Counted from the first letter of the stretch, positions 1 to 12,505 are shown. The stretch is 64,000 bases of DNA from Fusarium oxysporum f. sp. lycopersici 4287 (GCF_000149955.1 NC_030986.1:3839732-3903731); one strand, 5' to 3'. Numbers and translations: made by a program. Notes: generated from the letters alone by a model not told the origin.

Positions 1-147
1 TCCGCCTGATATCATTCCCTTTCATGTCTTCATAACTCTATAAAACAAACAAGTCCCAGCTGGCGTATTAAAACCTCTTAGTAGCACTGTCCAATACTTC
101 GTTCGCATCGCAGCCAAATCACACGCAAATATCCTCAATTGGAGTGC

Positions 148-1154
148 TTAGGAAGCGACACTCACGGGCTTGGCAGCTGATGTGGCGGGCTTCTCGGCAC
201 TGTCAACCTCCATGGCATCACCATCGGCCTCAGCCTCGCCCTCTCCTTCCTCCTCCTCCTCAAGCTCCTCCTCACTCTCGCCCTCGATGTCGACACTGCC
301 GTCATCGGACAGCTCCTCCTCATCTTGAGCATTCTCTCCTTCGTTCTCCACACCAGCCATCTCTGAATCCTCTCCGTTGCTGGCCTTGGCCTTGGAGCTA
401 GCCTCAGCCTCGTCAGCTTCAGCGGCTTCCTCCTCCTCAGCCTCTTCAGCACCGTATTCGTCGCCGTCGGCGACAAGATCAGCCTCGGGTTGCTCAGGAG
501 GGTACTCAGCGGGAGCAGATGCCTCGGAGTCCCTAGAGTCGTGTTAGCTTAGATACATTATCGTTTGCTGTTTTTTGACTTACCACTTGATGGCAAATCG
601 AGTCACTCGGGGCTTCTCAGCCAAGACATTGCGCTTCACACGCTCAATAATGGGCTTAGCTGGGGGCTCAGCGTTGAGCTCCTCCGAATCATATTCGTTG
701 TTGACGTAGTAACCGACGCGAATGAACTCACGTCCATCGTAGGCGCAGGTCAGGAGAATGACGGTAACACCGAGAATCTCTGCATCGGGAATTCGCGCGG
801 TTTTGGGAGCATCGGCCTCGAAAATGAATTTGTTGACGCCAACGGGGATGGGACCGACGAGAAGGGAGTCGAGTTCTTGGTCGTACTGGTCACTGAGAAG
901 TGTTAGAAGAAGCGGTGTAAGGAGGGGCCTCAATCAAGCTGTTCCATACCTGGTAGCGGATCCAACGTAAGTGAGCTTCCACTCGAGATCTGTCCTATGT
1001 TAGCGCTGTGGTTTTTTTCCTGCAAGAGACCAAAGTTGCACGAACCCTTCTCTAGCGGCTCGAGGCATTCGAAAGTAATCTCAAACTCGTACTTGTCGGT
1101 GAACTTGGCTGGGTTGTTCAGGACATTAACGCCCAAAAGCGAAACGACAGACAT
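148..1154 (-). CDS. ASF1: Histone chaperone ASF1
   Basis: Anti-silencing factor 1 binds the H3-H4 dimer and hands it to CAF-1 or HIR during nucleosome assembly in the nucleus. Four exons join cleanly: 1154-1046, 989-950, 892-584 and 532-148, all with GT-AG introns of 51-57 nt, giving 280 aa. The start opens with [15 protein letters not shown], the invariant N-terminus of the family. The N-terminal ~155 residues form the immunoglobulin-like core, with [10 protein letters not shown] and [11 protein letters not shown] visible; the rest is a long Glu/Asp-rich tail, as usual in fungal ASF1. Upstream in-frame codons continue past the start but contain no family sequence, so I start at 1154. It diverges from RNA14 across a shared intergenic region. 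The identification is very secure; the exact splice sites are inferred from reading frame and family sequence. Confidence 0.95.
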
Positions 1155-2430
1155 TTTGATGAAGATGGGAGTGTATGAACTGGGTAGGTCGTAATCAGGA
1201 GCACACTGCAGTGGCAAAAATTGAGGTTTTAAAAGAGAAGGGTGAAAAAGAACGAGAGCACAAGTGTCTGGTTCTTTAGGATGCGTGAAGGTTGATGTGG
1301 GGAGAAGCGCGATGTGAGATGCAAGACGCAAGAGAAGAGAGAAGAAGAGAGGAATAGAAAGTGGGTGGATGTAGTGGTAGTAGTAGTTGTTTGATGAAAA
1401 GCGCCGTACTAGTCTTAATAGCAGGATGCAAGCATGGGTAAAAGAAAACAAGAGCGGATCGATTTCTGGTTGCGACGGGAGATGACTTGCCCTGGGCGTC
1501 AGGTCCAAAATGTGAGGAGCGACAGTGGGACGCGTTAGCGGTCACACCCGCGTAGAGAGGTTGCGTTGGGGACGCGACCTCCCTGAATGGAATTCCAAGA
1601 ACTCATCTCAGTCATGTGACCTTAACAATTATTGTTTGATTACGTGCATTGTCCAAAGCCCAACGGGCTGTCATTGAATGATATCTCTTCTTTTGGGTAG
1701 TCCTAGTGTTACTCACGAATCTTGTAGAGAGCCTGAGCTTATATGAACAAGGCGATTTGTCAATTTTTCTGACAATACACTCATACATAGTGCCATCCAT
1801 TCTCATTAATCTCATTCATTTCTTTTAAATAACTACCTGCATTACAAGCCTGTCCATCCATCTTTCTAGTGACCCACTAAAGTGCGGCTCTTGGATACCA
1901 AGTTCGTCCACCGCCTTTGACATTCTAAGCCCAACCTGGGTTCTGCCGCAACTGCTTTGTTCGAGATTACTGTTCTTTGTTGGAGCTATCAGACTTTGAG
2001 GCGCTCGACCAAAACCATTCACGCGCAGCTCGACGCACGACCATTTTCCCGACCCGGATCGATTGCACGCCTGTCTTTGTATCGCTGTCTTTGGTTTTCT
2101 CTTTAGGCGCTGAATTCAGACATATATCATCCGGAGCCAGCTGGCGCAGCTCCTGGAGCTTGCCTCGTTCGCGACAGATTCTACCCGTTCGTCTCGTATC
2201 ATCAATGGATTGAATCACTTTCGACCGGGCCCATCGCACCCCTTCAATCGAGATACTCGTGACTCTATCGAGTAGCGACCGCTTGCGTATTCTCAATTCT
2301 GATCTCCCGATTGCCGTTCGCGACTTGGACATTATCTTCTGGTTTCGCTGGCCTTCGCCGACGCGCCTGCTGAAATCGCTTGCTTCGTGATCGAGACTTG
2401 GCAGCACGACCTTTTTCTAAAAATCGCAGG
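1155..2430. promoter_or_regulatory. Divergent intergenic region ASF1/RNA14
   Basis: About 1.28 kb separate the two divergent start codons. The stretch must hold both promoters and both 5' leaders. I see no convincing gene in it and no clear TATA box. The part next to RNA14 (about 2100-2430) is rich in TCG/GATCG-type tetramers. Confidence 0.6.
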
Positions 2431-5400
2431 ATGGCTTCCGAAGGTGCTTCATGGGGAGGAGAGGATACTGGCGCGCCGGGTTTTCAAGTTCAGCATAGCG
2501 AGGAACAAGTTGATAACTACGCTCAAGACTCTCTTGCCTCTGGTGACGCTGATACAGCAGATAATGGTACAGAAGATGATGGGGGAGAATATGATCCAGA
2601 GTCAGTCACCATTGGTACACCTGCGCCGGTTGCTGAACAATCTGCGGCCACTGCTCAACGTCAACCGTCCAAGCCCAAGATGTCAGGGGGCTTTATTGTT
2701 GAAGCATCCGATGACGAGGATGAGGGTGAAGATGAAGCTGACCAGCCTTCCAATACTGCTCCTCAATCGGAAGAAGTGCCCTCGCTCCCCCATCCTGGCC
2801 GTTCCACTGCATCTGATGAACCCGCTCAGCCAGCTCCAACCCATACACCTGTCCCTCCTGCTGTTCCTTCCAATGTGACTCCAGCTTTGGCTGGTCTCGA
2901 TCCTGTTGCTCTCCTCGAGGCTCGTGTTAAAGAGGACCCTCGTGGGGATATGGATGCTTGGCTTAACTTGATCGCCGACCATAGACGCTCAAGCCGACTT
3001 GATCAGGCTCGAAGTACCTATAATCGTTTTCTCGAAATATTTCCACAAGCTGTGAGTGAACTTCATTCCTTCCAGTGATATGTATTGACAACATCTACCA
3101 GGCTGACGTCTGGGTCGAATGGATCGAGATGGAGCTTGGTCTCGACAACTTTGTCGATGCTGAACAGCTTTTTGGAAGATGTCTGATGACTGTACCCAAT
3201 GTCAAGCTGTGGACAGTCTATCTCAACTATATTCGCCGCCGCAACGATCTCAACAATGATCCTTCGGGTCAAGCTCGCCGAACTATTACCCAGTCCTATG
3301 AGTTTGTCATCGACAACATTGGTGTGGACCGAGATTCCGGCAATATCTGGCAAGATTATGTCCAGTTCGTCAAAAACGGCCCCGGCCAAATCGGCGGTAC
3401 AGGTTGGCAGGACCAACAAAAGATGGATCAATTGCGCAAGGTATATCAACGCGCTATTTCCGTGCCTATGTTGACCGTCAACAATCTCTGGAAGGAGTAT
3501 GACCAGTTCGAGATGGGACTGAATAAGATGACTGTATGCTTTTCCCCTTGGCCTACAATAGCATAAAAGCTAACATTAACAGGGACGCAAATTCATACAA
3601 GAGCGCTCGCCAGGCTATATGTCGGCCAAGAGTGCCAATATTGCTTTGGACAACATCACCCGGCACCTCAGACGCACTAATCTTCCCAGGTTACCGCCAG
3701 CTCCAGGCTTTGATGGGGACCAGGAATTCAGAGACCAGGTCGAACTGTGGAAGAAGTGGATCGCTTGGGAGAAAGAGGATCCCCTTGTCTTGAAAACCGA
3801 CGAGCCCAAAACATACAACCAACGGGTACTCTATGTCTACAAGCAAGCGTTGATGGCACTCCGTTTCTGGCCTGAGATCTGGGTTGATGCGGCAGAGTGG
3901 TGTTTCCAAAACGACATCCGGGAAAACGACAAAGAATTGGGCACAGAATTGCTGCTTGAAGGCATTCGAGCAAACCGTGAAAGTGTTTTGCTCGCCTTGA
4001 AACACGCAGACCACATTGAAGTCAACTATCCTGGCAAAGAGGTCGACAAGGCCGAGTTTGCCCAGGCTGTCCGAAAGCCATACGATGATGTTCTCGAAAC
4101 ATTGTACGAAATGGGTGACAAAGTCAAAGAGCGGGAGAAGTTGGAGGTCTCTACATTGAGACAGGCTGCCGCACAAGATCTGGTTCAAGCTTCCATCGAA
4201 CACAATGATGACGACGACGACGAGGAAGACAGCAAGCCTAAGCGTTCGCCCATGGAAGAACGCATTCTTGCAATCCAGAGAGGATATGCTGCTGAAACAC
4301 AACTTCTGTCCCGTACGATTTCCTATGTCTGGATTGCTCTCGCAAGGGCCATGCGCCGCATTCAAGGCAAAGGCAATCAGTCAGAAGGTGGTTTGCGCAA
4401 AGTCTTCACTGATGCACGCCAGAAGGGACGACTCACAAGCGATGTCTACGTAGCCGTTGCTCTTCTTGAGTCTGTTGTCTACAAGGATCCTGTAGGCGCC
4501 AAGATCTTCGAAAGAGGCGCCCGTCTGTTCCCCAACGATGAGATGTTCATGATAGAATACTTGAAGTATCTTCATTCCAAGGATGACACGACTAGTAGGT
4601 TTGGAATATCCGAAGAGGCAACGCTTGAAACTAATCAATTATAGATGCGCGAGCCGTATTCGAGACTTGTGTCACCCGACTGGTTTCCAAACCAGAGACT
4701 CTAGCAAAGGCAAAGCCGCTTTACGCTTATTTCCACAAGTACGAATCGCAGTATGGCGAGCTATCGCAAATCTCAAAGCTAGAGGACCGGATGGCAGAAC
4801 TCTTCCCTGAGGACCCCAAACTGAAGTCTTTTGTTGCCAGGTTTTCATCCGACAAGTTTGACCCAATTGCTGCCCCCATTATCATTTCGAAGACAGTGCA
4901 AATGAGGCCAAAGCAAGTCATGCCCACTATGGTCGAGCAGCCTATCTCGCTGCGAAACAGCCCCATGCCAGCGCGACAAGAACAGAGTCCCCGTCCTCAG
5001 TATGTTCGGGCAACTGCTTCTCCAAAACGGCCTCTTGCCGTAGACGATGATGAGCTTAACCCCCCCAAACGACTCGCTAGAGGAGTGTCACCTCTCAAGG
5101 GTGCAGCGGGCCGCCGCCTTGACCAGCAGCGCCGGAACCAAGCATCAGCGTTACACAGGGATATCACTTTCCTTCTTAATATCCTTCCCCCTTCTCAGAG
5201 CTTTGACGCACAGCGCGTTAACCCCACGGCCATGGTCTCCATTCTCCGGGACGTCCAACTTCCTGATGCCGCCACGTTGAAAGCTACAGGTGGTGGCCAG
5301 GCACGCTTTGGTAATCCCCCCCACACTAGACAACCTTCGGGCGAGTTCGGCAGCAGGCCGCTGAGCCCATACGGAAGAGTGGCGTCTGCAGCCGGCGGGT

Positions 5401-5558
5401 ATAGGAACTCGCCGCTGCGGCCGGAGAGTGGAAATACCTTCCAAGCCAACCCCTATCCTCCTCCTGACCCGAACGGCCAACTGCCCATGTGGCCGCAGGT
5501 ACCTGGTGGCTACGGCGCACCGGCACCAGGGCAGTTTGGAGGATATCGATTTCAATAA
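2431..5558 (+). CDS. RNA14: mRNA 3'-end processing protein RNA14 (CstF-77 homologue)
   Basis: RNA14 is the scaffold of cleavage factor IA, needed for pre-mRNA cleavage and polyadenylation in the nucleus. Exons 2431-3051, 3102-3533, 3583-4594 and 4645-5558 join in frame to 992 aa. The first ~180 residues are acidic and low-complexity; HAT (half-a-TPR) helical repeats follow, with the typical spacing of W/Y residues (DVWVEWIEMELGLDN, FWPEIWVDAAEWCFQ). The C-terminal part is Pro/Gly-rich after the FPEDPKL segment and would carry the monkeytail that binds RNA15. The ATG at 2431 is chosen because the longer frame upstream has only non-ATG codons. It lies in tandem with the Argonaute gene, 1.5 kb apart, with no sign of a functional link. 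Confidence 0.92.
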
Positions 5559-7058
5559 GAAACCACTCGAGAAGATGCCAATGATCGATGACAAGGGATC
5601 TTGGGCTGTAGACAACATGATCTAATAATACCGGTGAAAAGGGGTTTTTGGATGACGTTGAGGGCTGTGCTGGGATTGTCTTTGCCTCGCGCGTTATGCA
5701 TGGTATGGCGTTTGGGGGAATGAGACATCAGAAGTGGTGGGTGACATTGATATTTCGTTTGTTGAGAGGATGAGATGCAGCAATATTATCTGCTTACTCA
5801 ATTGGTATCAAACAACTTCAATAACCTTTTATAATTGACTCGAGTCCTGGAATATGTACATGCTTTGTGCTTGTGCTTTGTGATCATTGTAACGTTTGTC
5901 GAGTTTTTAGCCGTAGACGGCTGCAAACTGAGAATTGATGCCACAACGGATTGCTACATATCGAGCCGCATTTACCCATATATCAAATACAGTGTCTCTA
6001 ATTCTGCTTGCCACGGTCCGTATGTTTATGAACACTACCGCCACAATATTTTGTTTGACAATAAATACACTGTTTAGTCTGGGTTGTGGCTTTGACCAAG
6101 TCGTTGGACCATCCAAACACTCAACTGACACTCAACCTTGTTTATCAAACGAAAGTTCTTACAAGCTTTTAGCAAGCTTATATGAGTTCAAAAATGGCCA
6201 ATTGTATTGCTAGATAACATTTGGCATTGATATATTCTTGAAATATCCTTGTATGTGATGATACTCGTAGCTAATTCCTATCACTTCATTGCCAGTGCCG
6301 CCGTTGCTTCCTCAATTCCTCAATGCATCACCGGATCCATAATCTGCCAGTGTTGTTGCAGTGGCTGCCCTTAATTCCTCAGTGTAATCGCTGCCTGATT
6401 CTTGGGGCGTTTTGTTGATATCTTTTCTCCGTGCACATCCTAAACTCATCTTTTTCTCTCCTCGTGCACTTCCTCACCTCAGCACCAACACTCCATCCTA
6501 AACTCATCCTAAGCTTCAATTTGGGTACATCACACAGTGAGTCACTGCCTCTCCAGCTTCCCTCTCTCTTAGCTATATAATCCCCTCCTCTCTCCCTCTT
6601 CCTCTCTCCTTCCTTCTTTATCATCACCACCACTTCTTCCTGCGCTTCCTCTTCTTGAGCAAGCACATCAACAACTCTAGCTTCTATCAAGCCTTACGCA
6701 AGCACCAAATTTCTCTTGCTTGGCTTAAACAAAGCTCCTTTGCCCTCACAACAAATTCTCACATCAATCAGATCCCAAACCTCGTGCGCTTGCACAAACG
6801 CGACAGCAAATCGTTTGCTTCCGTGACCGGTGAGTCTCTCCCTTCTTCCCTTTCTGTCATCTCAGTCAAAGCACCTCTTCCCTCAGGACTATAAATACCC
6901 TCTCTTTCTCCTCTTCAAATCCTTTTCTATCATTCAACACCTCCCTCAACCTACCTACAACACACTTCAAGCATATTCTACTTTCACCCAGTTCAATCTT
7001 TCTTCACCAATCATCTTTTACATTTCAGTCACTGACTCTTCCAGACACATCAGTCACC
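5559..7058 (+). promoter_or_regulatory. Intergenic region and long CT-rich leader of the Argonaute gene
   Basis: From 5559 to about 6300 is the RNA14 3' flank and AT-rich spacer with no gene seen. From about 6400 to 7058 the top strand is strongly pyrimidine-rich, as in leaders of well-expressed fungal genes. A TATATAA box lies at 6574-6580, about 480 nt before the ATG. A GTGAGT donor at 6832 followed by pyrimidines and several AG sites could mark a 5'UTR intron. Confidence 0.5.
6574..6580 (+). promoter_or_regulatory. TATA box candidate for the Argonaute gene
   Basis: TATATAA lies in a CT-rich promoter/leader about 480 nt before the Argonaute start codon. Position and context fit; function is inferred. 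Confidence 0.4.
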
Positions 7059-10000
7059 ATGTCTGACAGAGGTCGATCGCCTTCCCCGGCTGGGTCTGGA
7101 GGTCCCTCCGGCTCGGGACGACGTCCTTCTCAGTCTCCCGCACGTTCTGCGTCTGGCTCTGCTGCTGGTGGTGCCGCTGTCGGCTACCAGAAACCCCTTG
7201 GCTTTGATCCAGCCAAGCCCCAGGGTCAGGACACCCAAGGCAATACCCGAATGGAATTGCCTCCTGACGCTTACGTGGCCGAGACCAAGAAGGACTTGTT
7301 CACGCTGCGAAATGGGCGCTTCAACACTGAAGGGAAACCCGAGCAGATCGAGGTCAACCAGTACAGGATGACCAAGTTTGACTACAACAAAAAGATTTAT
7401 CAGTACGACGTAAGTAGCTTCCATATGAGTTCATATTTCATGCATTCTAACACACACTACAGGTTTTCATCTCTCCCAACCCGGACAAGATCGGCCCCGT
7501 CATGAAGAAGATCTGGGCGCATGCCACTACTCGCAATGCCCTGAAAGCCTACAAGTTCGACATGTGGCTCTTCGATGGGAAGAAGCTGGCATGGAGTCCT
7601 GCTCTTGTGGAACGTGGCGAGGCTCGTTTCACTGTCGACCTTGACGAGGGCAAACGACCTGCTGGTGGGAGAGCTCGCGAAGGCGGCAAGTTTCTTGTCA
7701 CAATTCGCAAAACTACCGAAATTCAAGTTTCTGCTCTTCAAGGTTATCTCGAACACAAGATATCTTTCAACAACAGCGTTCAAGAGGCGCTGAACTTTAT
7801 GGATCATCTTGTGCGACAGTGGCCTTCCAGGAACCTCCTGGCCATCAAACGAAACTTCTACAAGACTGGTCAGCCTGGAGCTCCTCTTCAGGATGGAGCT
7901 ATTGTTGAGGTTCACAAGGGCACATATGCTTCCATCCGCATGAGTGACAATATCAAGCAGAGAGGTGTTGGCCTCGGCTACAACATTGATGTTGCCAACA
8001 CTTGTTTCTGGATCGGAAATCAGCCCATGGACAAGATGGCTTGCAACTTCCTCGCCACTCTCGATGGGAAGTATGGAGGACATACACCTGCCACCATCAA
8101 TGAGTTGCTCAAGCCTGTCCGGGACCGCAAAACTGGACGCTGGGCCTCTTCGGATGCTTTCAAGCAGCTCCGAAAGATGCGCCGACTCAAATTCAAGATC
8201 AAGCACAAGGGTCGGAAAAACGAGGACAAACTGTACACCATCCAAGACTTTGCCTTCAATGAGAAATTCGGCGAAGCTGGCGCATCGGCCAGGACCTGGA
8301 CTTTTGAAAAGGACGGGAAAGACATCTCAGTGTATGAGTACTACAAAAAGGAGTACAACGTGACCCTGAGACTGTCTCATCTTCCACTTATTGATGCTGG
8401 AAAAGGTGGCATGATTCCTATGGAGCTTGCCTTCGTTGAGGATATGCAGCGATATCCCTTCAAGCTTAACCCCGAACAGACAGCCGCCATGATCAAGATT
8501 GCTGTCACCCGTCCAGCTATTCGCAAGCGGGACATTCAGAACGGAGCAGCTGCCCTGCAGATCGGTCAAGATCCGTTCCTGAAGGAGTATGGCGTCAACT
8601 TTGAGCCGCAGTTTGCAAAGACCGAGGCACGCATTCTGACTGCCCCAATTGTCAGATTTGGACAAGGTACAGCCGAACCCAGATTTGCTGGTCGTTGGGA
8701 CTTGCGAGGCAAGAAGTTCTGGAAACAGAATGTCGCGCCTCTCCAGAACTGGGGCTTCATCGCCCTAGAGCAACAAGTGCAGCTACCCGTTATGCAGGCT
8801 TTTGCCAATACCTTCAAGAGCACCTACATCGGTCATGGAGGTAAAGTGACTGCCGACCCTATCCTTTTGCCTACACCTGGCCCTCTCCGCTTTGATGCTG
8901 CGGGCGCCATTGCGCACGCTCATGAGCAGATCACGAAGCAACGGGGCTACACCCAGCTCTTGTTTGTTATCGTCTCCAAGAAGAACAGTGGAACTTATGA
9001 GCGCCTCAAGAAGTCTGCGGATTGCAGATTTGGTATTCTTACCCAGGTCGTCCTCGGCAACCACGTGCAAAAGAACAATGGGCAATACCATTCAAATGTG
9101 TGCATGAAGGTGAACGCCAAGCTTGGTGGTGCCACTTCCTGCACTCCTCCTCTGTGGAAGACACCTACATTCTTCCCCGACAACCGCCCTACCATGATTG
9201 TAGGTGTTGATGTATCCCACGCCGCTCCTGGAGGCGTAACCCCATCCACCGCCTCGATGACTATGTCCGTGGATAAGGATGCCACTCGTTACGCCGCCGT
9301 TGCTGAGACCAATGGATACCGTGTCGAGATGCTGACCCCCTCGAACATCCGATTCATGTTCGGAGAACTCATACCTCGTTGGAGAGCCAATCACCAAGGA
9401 CTGGTTCCTAAACACCTGATCTATTTCCGAGACGGCGTAGGAGAGGGACAATTTGCTTACGTGTTGGACCAGGAAGTCGAAGAGATCAAGAAATATCTTG
9501 CCACGATTCTCCCTGGTGGACAGATGCCGAAATTCACTGTGATTGTGGCCACCAAGCGTCACCACATTCGTTTCTTCCCTCAGAGAGGAGATAAGAATGG
9601 CAATCCTCTGCCTGGTACTTTGGTTGAGCGAGAAGTCACGCATCCTTTCATGTTTGACTTTTACCTCAATTCACACGTTGCTATCCAAGGAACCGCTCGA
9701 CCGGTTCACTACCACGTCATCTTGGATGAGATGAACATGCCGGTCAACGATCTACAGAAGATGATCTACCAACAGTGCTACTCGTACGCACGTTCGACCA
9801 CTCCTGTATCACTTCACCCGGCGGTCTACTATGCGCATCTCGCTAGTAACCGAGCTCGCGCTCATGAGAACGTCAACTCTAGTGATGGTTTCCGAATCGG
9901 TCCCAAGGGCCACGAGATCGCTGCGGAGAAGCAGGCGCATGGTGCCTCCACCGGCCTTCCTAACAGGACCGTTGAAGCACCTCCGTTGATCCGCCTTGGC

Positions 10001-10078
10001 GGTGCACTTAGCCAGACGCCTCTGGATGGTGAGCAGCGACAGAGAGACTTTTTTCGCGGCACTATGTGGTACATCTGA
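7059..10078 (+). CDS. qde-2: Argonaute protein (QDE-2 type)
   Basis: Argonaute binds small RNAs and slices matching transcripts; in filamentous fungi it is the effector of quelling/RNA silencing in the cytoplasm. Two exons, 7059-7409 and 7463-10078, split by a 53-nt GT-AG intron, give 988 aa. A disordered Gly/Ser/Arg/Pro N-terminus (about 1-60) is followed by the N domain, linker, PAZ (roughly 330-450), Mid and PIWI. In PIWI the catalytic residues appear present: Asp about 700 in GVDVSH, Glu about 739 in YRVEML, Asp about 774 in FRDGVGEGQF, and His about 866-868 in HYHVILDEM, so slicing should be retained. It ends in MWYI, close to the usual Argonaute C-terminus. The family is certain. Which of the two fungal Argonaute lineages (quelling or meiotic silencing) it belongs to is less sure, so the symbol is provisional. 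Confidence 0.93.
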
Positions 10079-11449
10079 TCTGTGATGGACGATACCATGG
10101 ATAGGAACGTGGATGGTGATGGAATGACAGAGATGATGGGGTGACGAGAATGGAGAGTTGATCGCTAGGGCGGTGGGAAGGGCATGGACAATGCGAGCGA
10201 TCTTGATTTCTGGTGTATAAGCTAGCGGACGCAGCTTTGAGGAAGCACAGGATCATATCAAAACTAAAAGGGGCGACCGGTTTGGCGGGAAGTGGCGGTG
10301 GAGGTTGATTTTACCTGTTCTTAAAATAGCTCTTGATCAATTCTATTCAAGCGATCTTGCCACTGTTGCTGTTTGAAAATGTGACTTGTGTTGTGAAAAG
10401 ATCATGCCAGTCTCGTGCACAGCTAATGTGAGATTGAGAACGAATTTTGATTCCCCCTGACTTGGCTTCGATTTAACAAGAGGAATTGCTTGCCATTTCA
10501 AGGAGTATACAAGTTACGTCTACATGGCCGACTATTTAATCTACAGTGTCATGAAGTTGATGATGGATGGATCACGGAGTGTGATAGAGGTCTATGATGA
10601 GTTGCGAATCCATAAATTCTTGAACATGGTGCTTGCGAGCAGTGGAGAGATTTGGGCCTTCTAGCTATAGAGAGACTGTGAGACAAGTATGAGAAAATAT
10701 CTGGAAGCGTTTGGCGGCCTGACTTGGGGAGAATCCGACTATATCCGATACAGAGTTGCGATGTCATCTGCTTGAGTATCATGGATAGTATTTATTTAGT
10801 CCATTGAGACAGCATATTAATTATGCTCAAATGAGCCAAAGGCTCGATATTGATATACTGAAGCTCAGAATATAATAATAATATCCATCGAGATCTCGTA
10901 CTGGATACTGTTATGTCCCAGCGGATTGAACAAGAGCAACCCAGTTCTTCCAACATATCATTATAGGGTATCTTCGGTAGGGATAGAGCCATCTCAGGGT
11001 TGCTGCTAACTCATCGCTTGATTCAGACATGGAAAACGGGCATGTTGATCTCCTAAAGGTGAAACATACCCATTCCTGACGTGGTTGACCATCCCGATCA
11101 GCCAAGACATTTCCTGTTCTGCTAAGCTCTCCTTCTGGATGTCTCAAACCCAAGACAGGCCTGAAAGCGGCAAACCACATCATCGGGAGCCTAAAACGTC
11201 GCGTTGAAAACTGCAAAACTTACCCGAGATGGATGGTTTCGGAGGCTTGTCTCAGATATTCATCTCTGATCTTCTGTTCACGAATAGCCAAGAGAATCAT
11301 GGCCACAGCAAGACCAAGGGCCTAGGCCTGGATCAAGGATAAATAACTCTCTCTTCCATCTCTTTCTGACTTCGAACCGTCTTACTCAACCAGTCACTCA
11401 CTTACTCCTTGTGTGTTCCTAGTCATTCTTTATTTTTCTTTGTTGCAAC
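10079..11449. other. Intergenic, no gene seen
   Basis: AT-rich spacer after the Argonaute gene, then the promoter of the WSC-domain gene. Only short unsupported reading frames occur. An AT-rich GATAAATAA element near 11337-11345 sits about 110 nt before the next ATG and may serve as its TATA element. Confidence 0.5.
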
Positions 11450-12505
11450 ATGGTTCGACCAGTCTTCTTTGCTGGCATCTTTGCCGCTGGCGTTTTCGCA
11501 CAATCAACCGCTGATCCTGCTCTGACAAAAGACGGGGCGTTCCAACATCTTGGATGTGTTGCTGTTAGGCCCGGCACCTTTCCTCGTCAGTTCGATCTGG
11601 GTCAAGCTGGGTGTACTTCGTCATGTTCATCAAACGGCAACATCATCGGCTTCCGTGGAAACAGCTGTGTCTGCGACCGTCTTGACCTCTCACCAGGGCC
11701 CATCGCCTACCGCGTTGTAAAGGTTGATAATGCTCTCTGCAATCAATGGTGTGACCCGGCCGACAGATCCAAGGGAACCTGTGGAGGAGCCACGATTCAG
11801 GGATGGCCCATCTACGACCTGTACAAGAGAAACAATGCTCAGATCGTATATGAGGCCTTCCCAGGTGCTACTCCCACTCCCGCACCTACTCAGCCCATCC
11901 AAACTGGCATGCCCATTCCCAACCCCAGCCCAAACCCTAAGCCAGGTGACGTCTGGCACGAATGCCCACCCAATGTTGTCAACTGCCCTTATCGCAACAA
12001 GTGCCCCAATGGCAGATGTCAACTCAAGCCTATCGTTCAGCCGTGCCGTGGATGTTCTTACAACGGCACTGGTAACTGGACTGCTCCGACTTGTCCTCCT
12101 GGAGGCTGCAATCAAGGTCCCAAGCCTGTTCCCGTTCCAGTCCCCGGTGGAAATGGAGGAAGTGGAGGTAGCGGCGGCAACGGTGGTAATGGAGGGAACG
12201 GAGGTACCGGAGGCACTGCTGGAAACGGAGGCAATGGTGGTAACGGAGGCAATGGCGGCAGCGGGGGCTCTGGAGGCAGTGGAGGTTCTGGAGGCAGTGG
12301 CGGAAACGGAGGTAATGGAGGTAACGGCGGGAATGGTGGTAACGGCGGGAATGGTGGTAACGGCGGTGGATCTAGCGGATCCAGTGGCGGCGATGGACAT
12401 CACGGAGATCAACCTCCTGTCATCGTCAACTCGGCCGTCACGGCTCGCGGTGAAAGCTTCATCCTGGCTCTCGTTGTGATTTCCTTTGCCTTCACTCTTT
12501 TATAG
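11450..12505 (+). CDS. WSC-domain cell-surface protein with glycine-rich repeat, probably GPI-anchored
   Basis: Single exon, 351 aa. Residues 1-17 form a signal peptide ending near VFAQ. Residues about 30-125 match a WSC (cysteine-rich, putative carbohydrate-binding) domain: paired cysteines, CTSSCSS, SCVCDR, and a final CGG-x-Y pattern. A Pro-rich linker and a second Cys-rich segment (about 165-220) follow. Residues about 233-307 are almost only Gly, Asn and Ser in GGN/GGS triplets. The C-terminus is hydrophobic (ESFILALVVISFAFTLL) after small residues, which fits a GPI-attachment signal. The likely role is in the cell wall or surface; the ligand is unknown. The gene converges on LYS9 with 292 nt between stop codons. 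Confidence 0.85.
   Translation: MVRPVFFAGIFAAGVFAQSTADPALTKDGAFQHLGCVAVRPGTFPRQFDLGQAGCTSSCSSNGNIIGFRGNSCVCDRLDLSPGPIAYRVVKVDNALCNQWCDPADRSKGTCGGATIQGWPIYDLYKRNNAQIVYEAFPGATPTPAPTQPIQTGMPIPNPSPNPKPGDVWHECPPNVVNCPYRNKCPNGRCQLKPIVQPCRGCSYNGTGNWTAPTCPPGGCNQGPKPVPVPVPGGNGGSGGSGGNGGNGGNGGTGGTAGNGGNGGNGGNGGSGGSGGSGGSGGSGGNGGNGGNGGNGGNGGNGGNGGGSSGSSGGDGHHGDQPPVIVNSAVTARGESFILALVVISFAFTLL
12146..12370 (+). repeat. Coding glycine-rich GGN/GGS repeat
   Basis: About 75 codons in 9-nt-like units of GGN GGN AAY/AGY inside the WSC-domain gene. Third positions vary widely, so the repeat is older than a fresh slippage tract, but the unit array could still vary in length between strains. Confidence 0.85.

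Noticed and set aside
1155..1508. Upstream extension of the ASF1 frame
   Set aside because: The longer minus-strand frame adds hydrophobic, unconserved codons; ASF1 proteins begin at the MSVVS methionine.
3691..4365. 224-codon minus-strand frame
   Set aside because: Lies fully within RNA14 exon 3, whose sense translation is clearly conserved HAT-repeat protein.
11690..12412. 240-codon Ser/Thr-rich frame on the minus strand
   Set aside because: Shadow of the glycine-rich repeat in the WSC-domain gene; composition follows from GGN GGN AAY read backwards, and there is no independent support.
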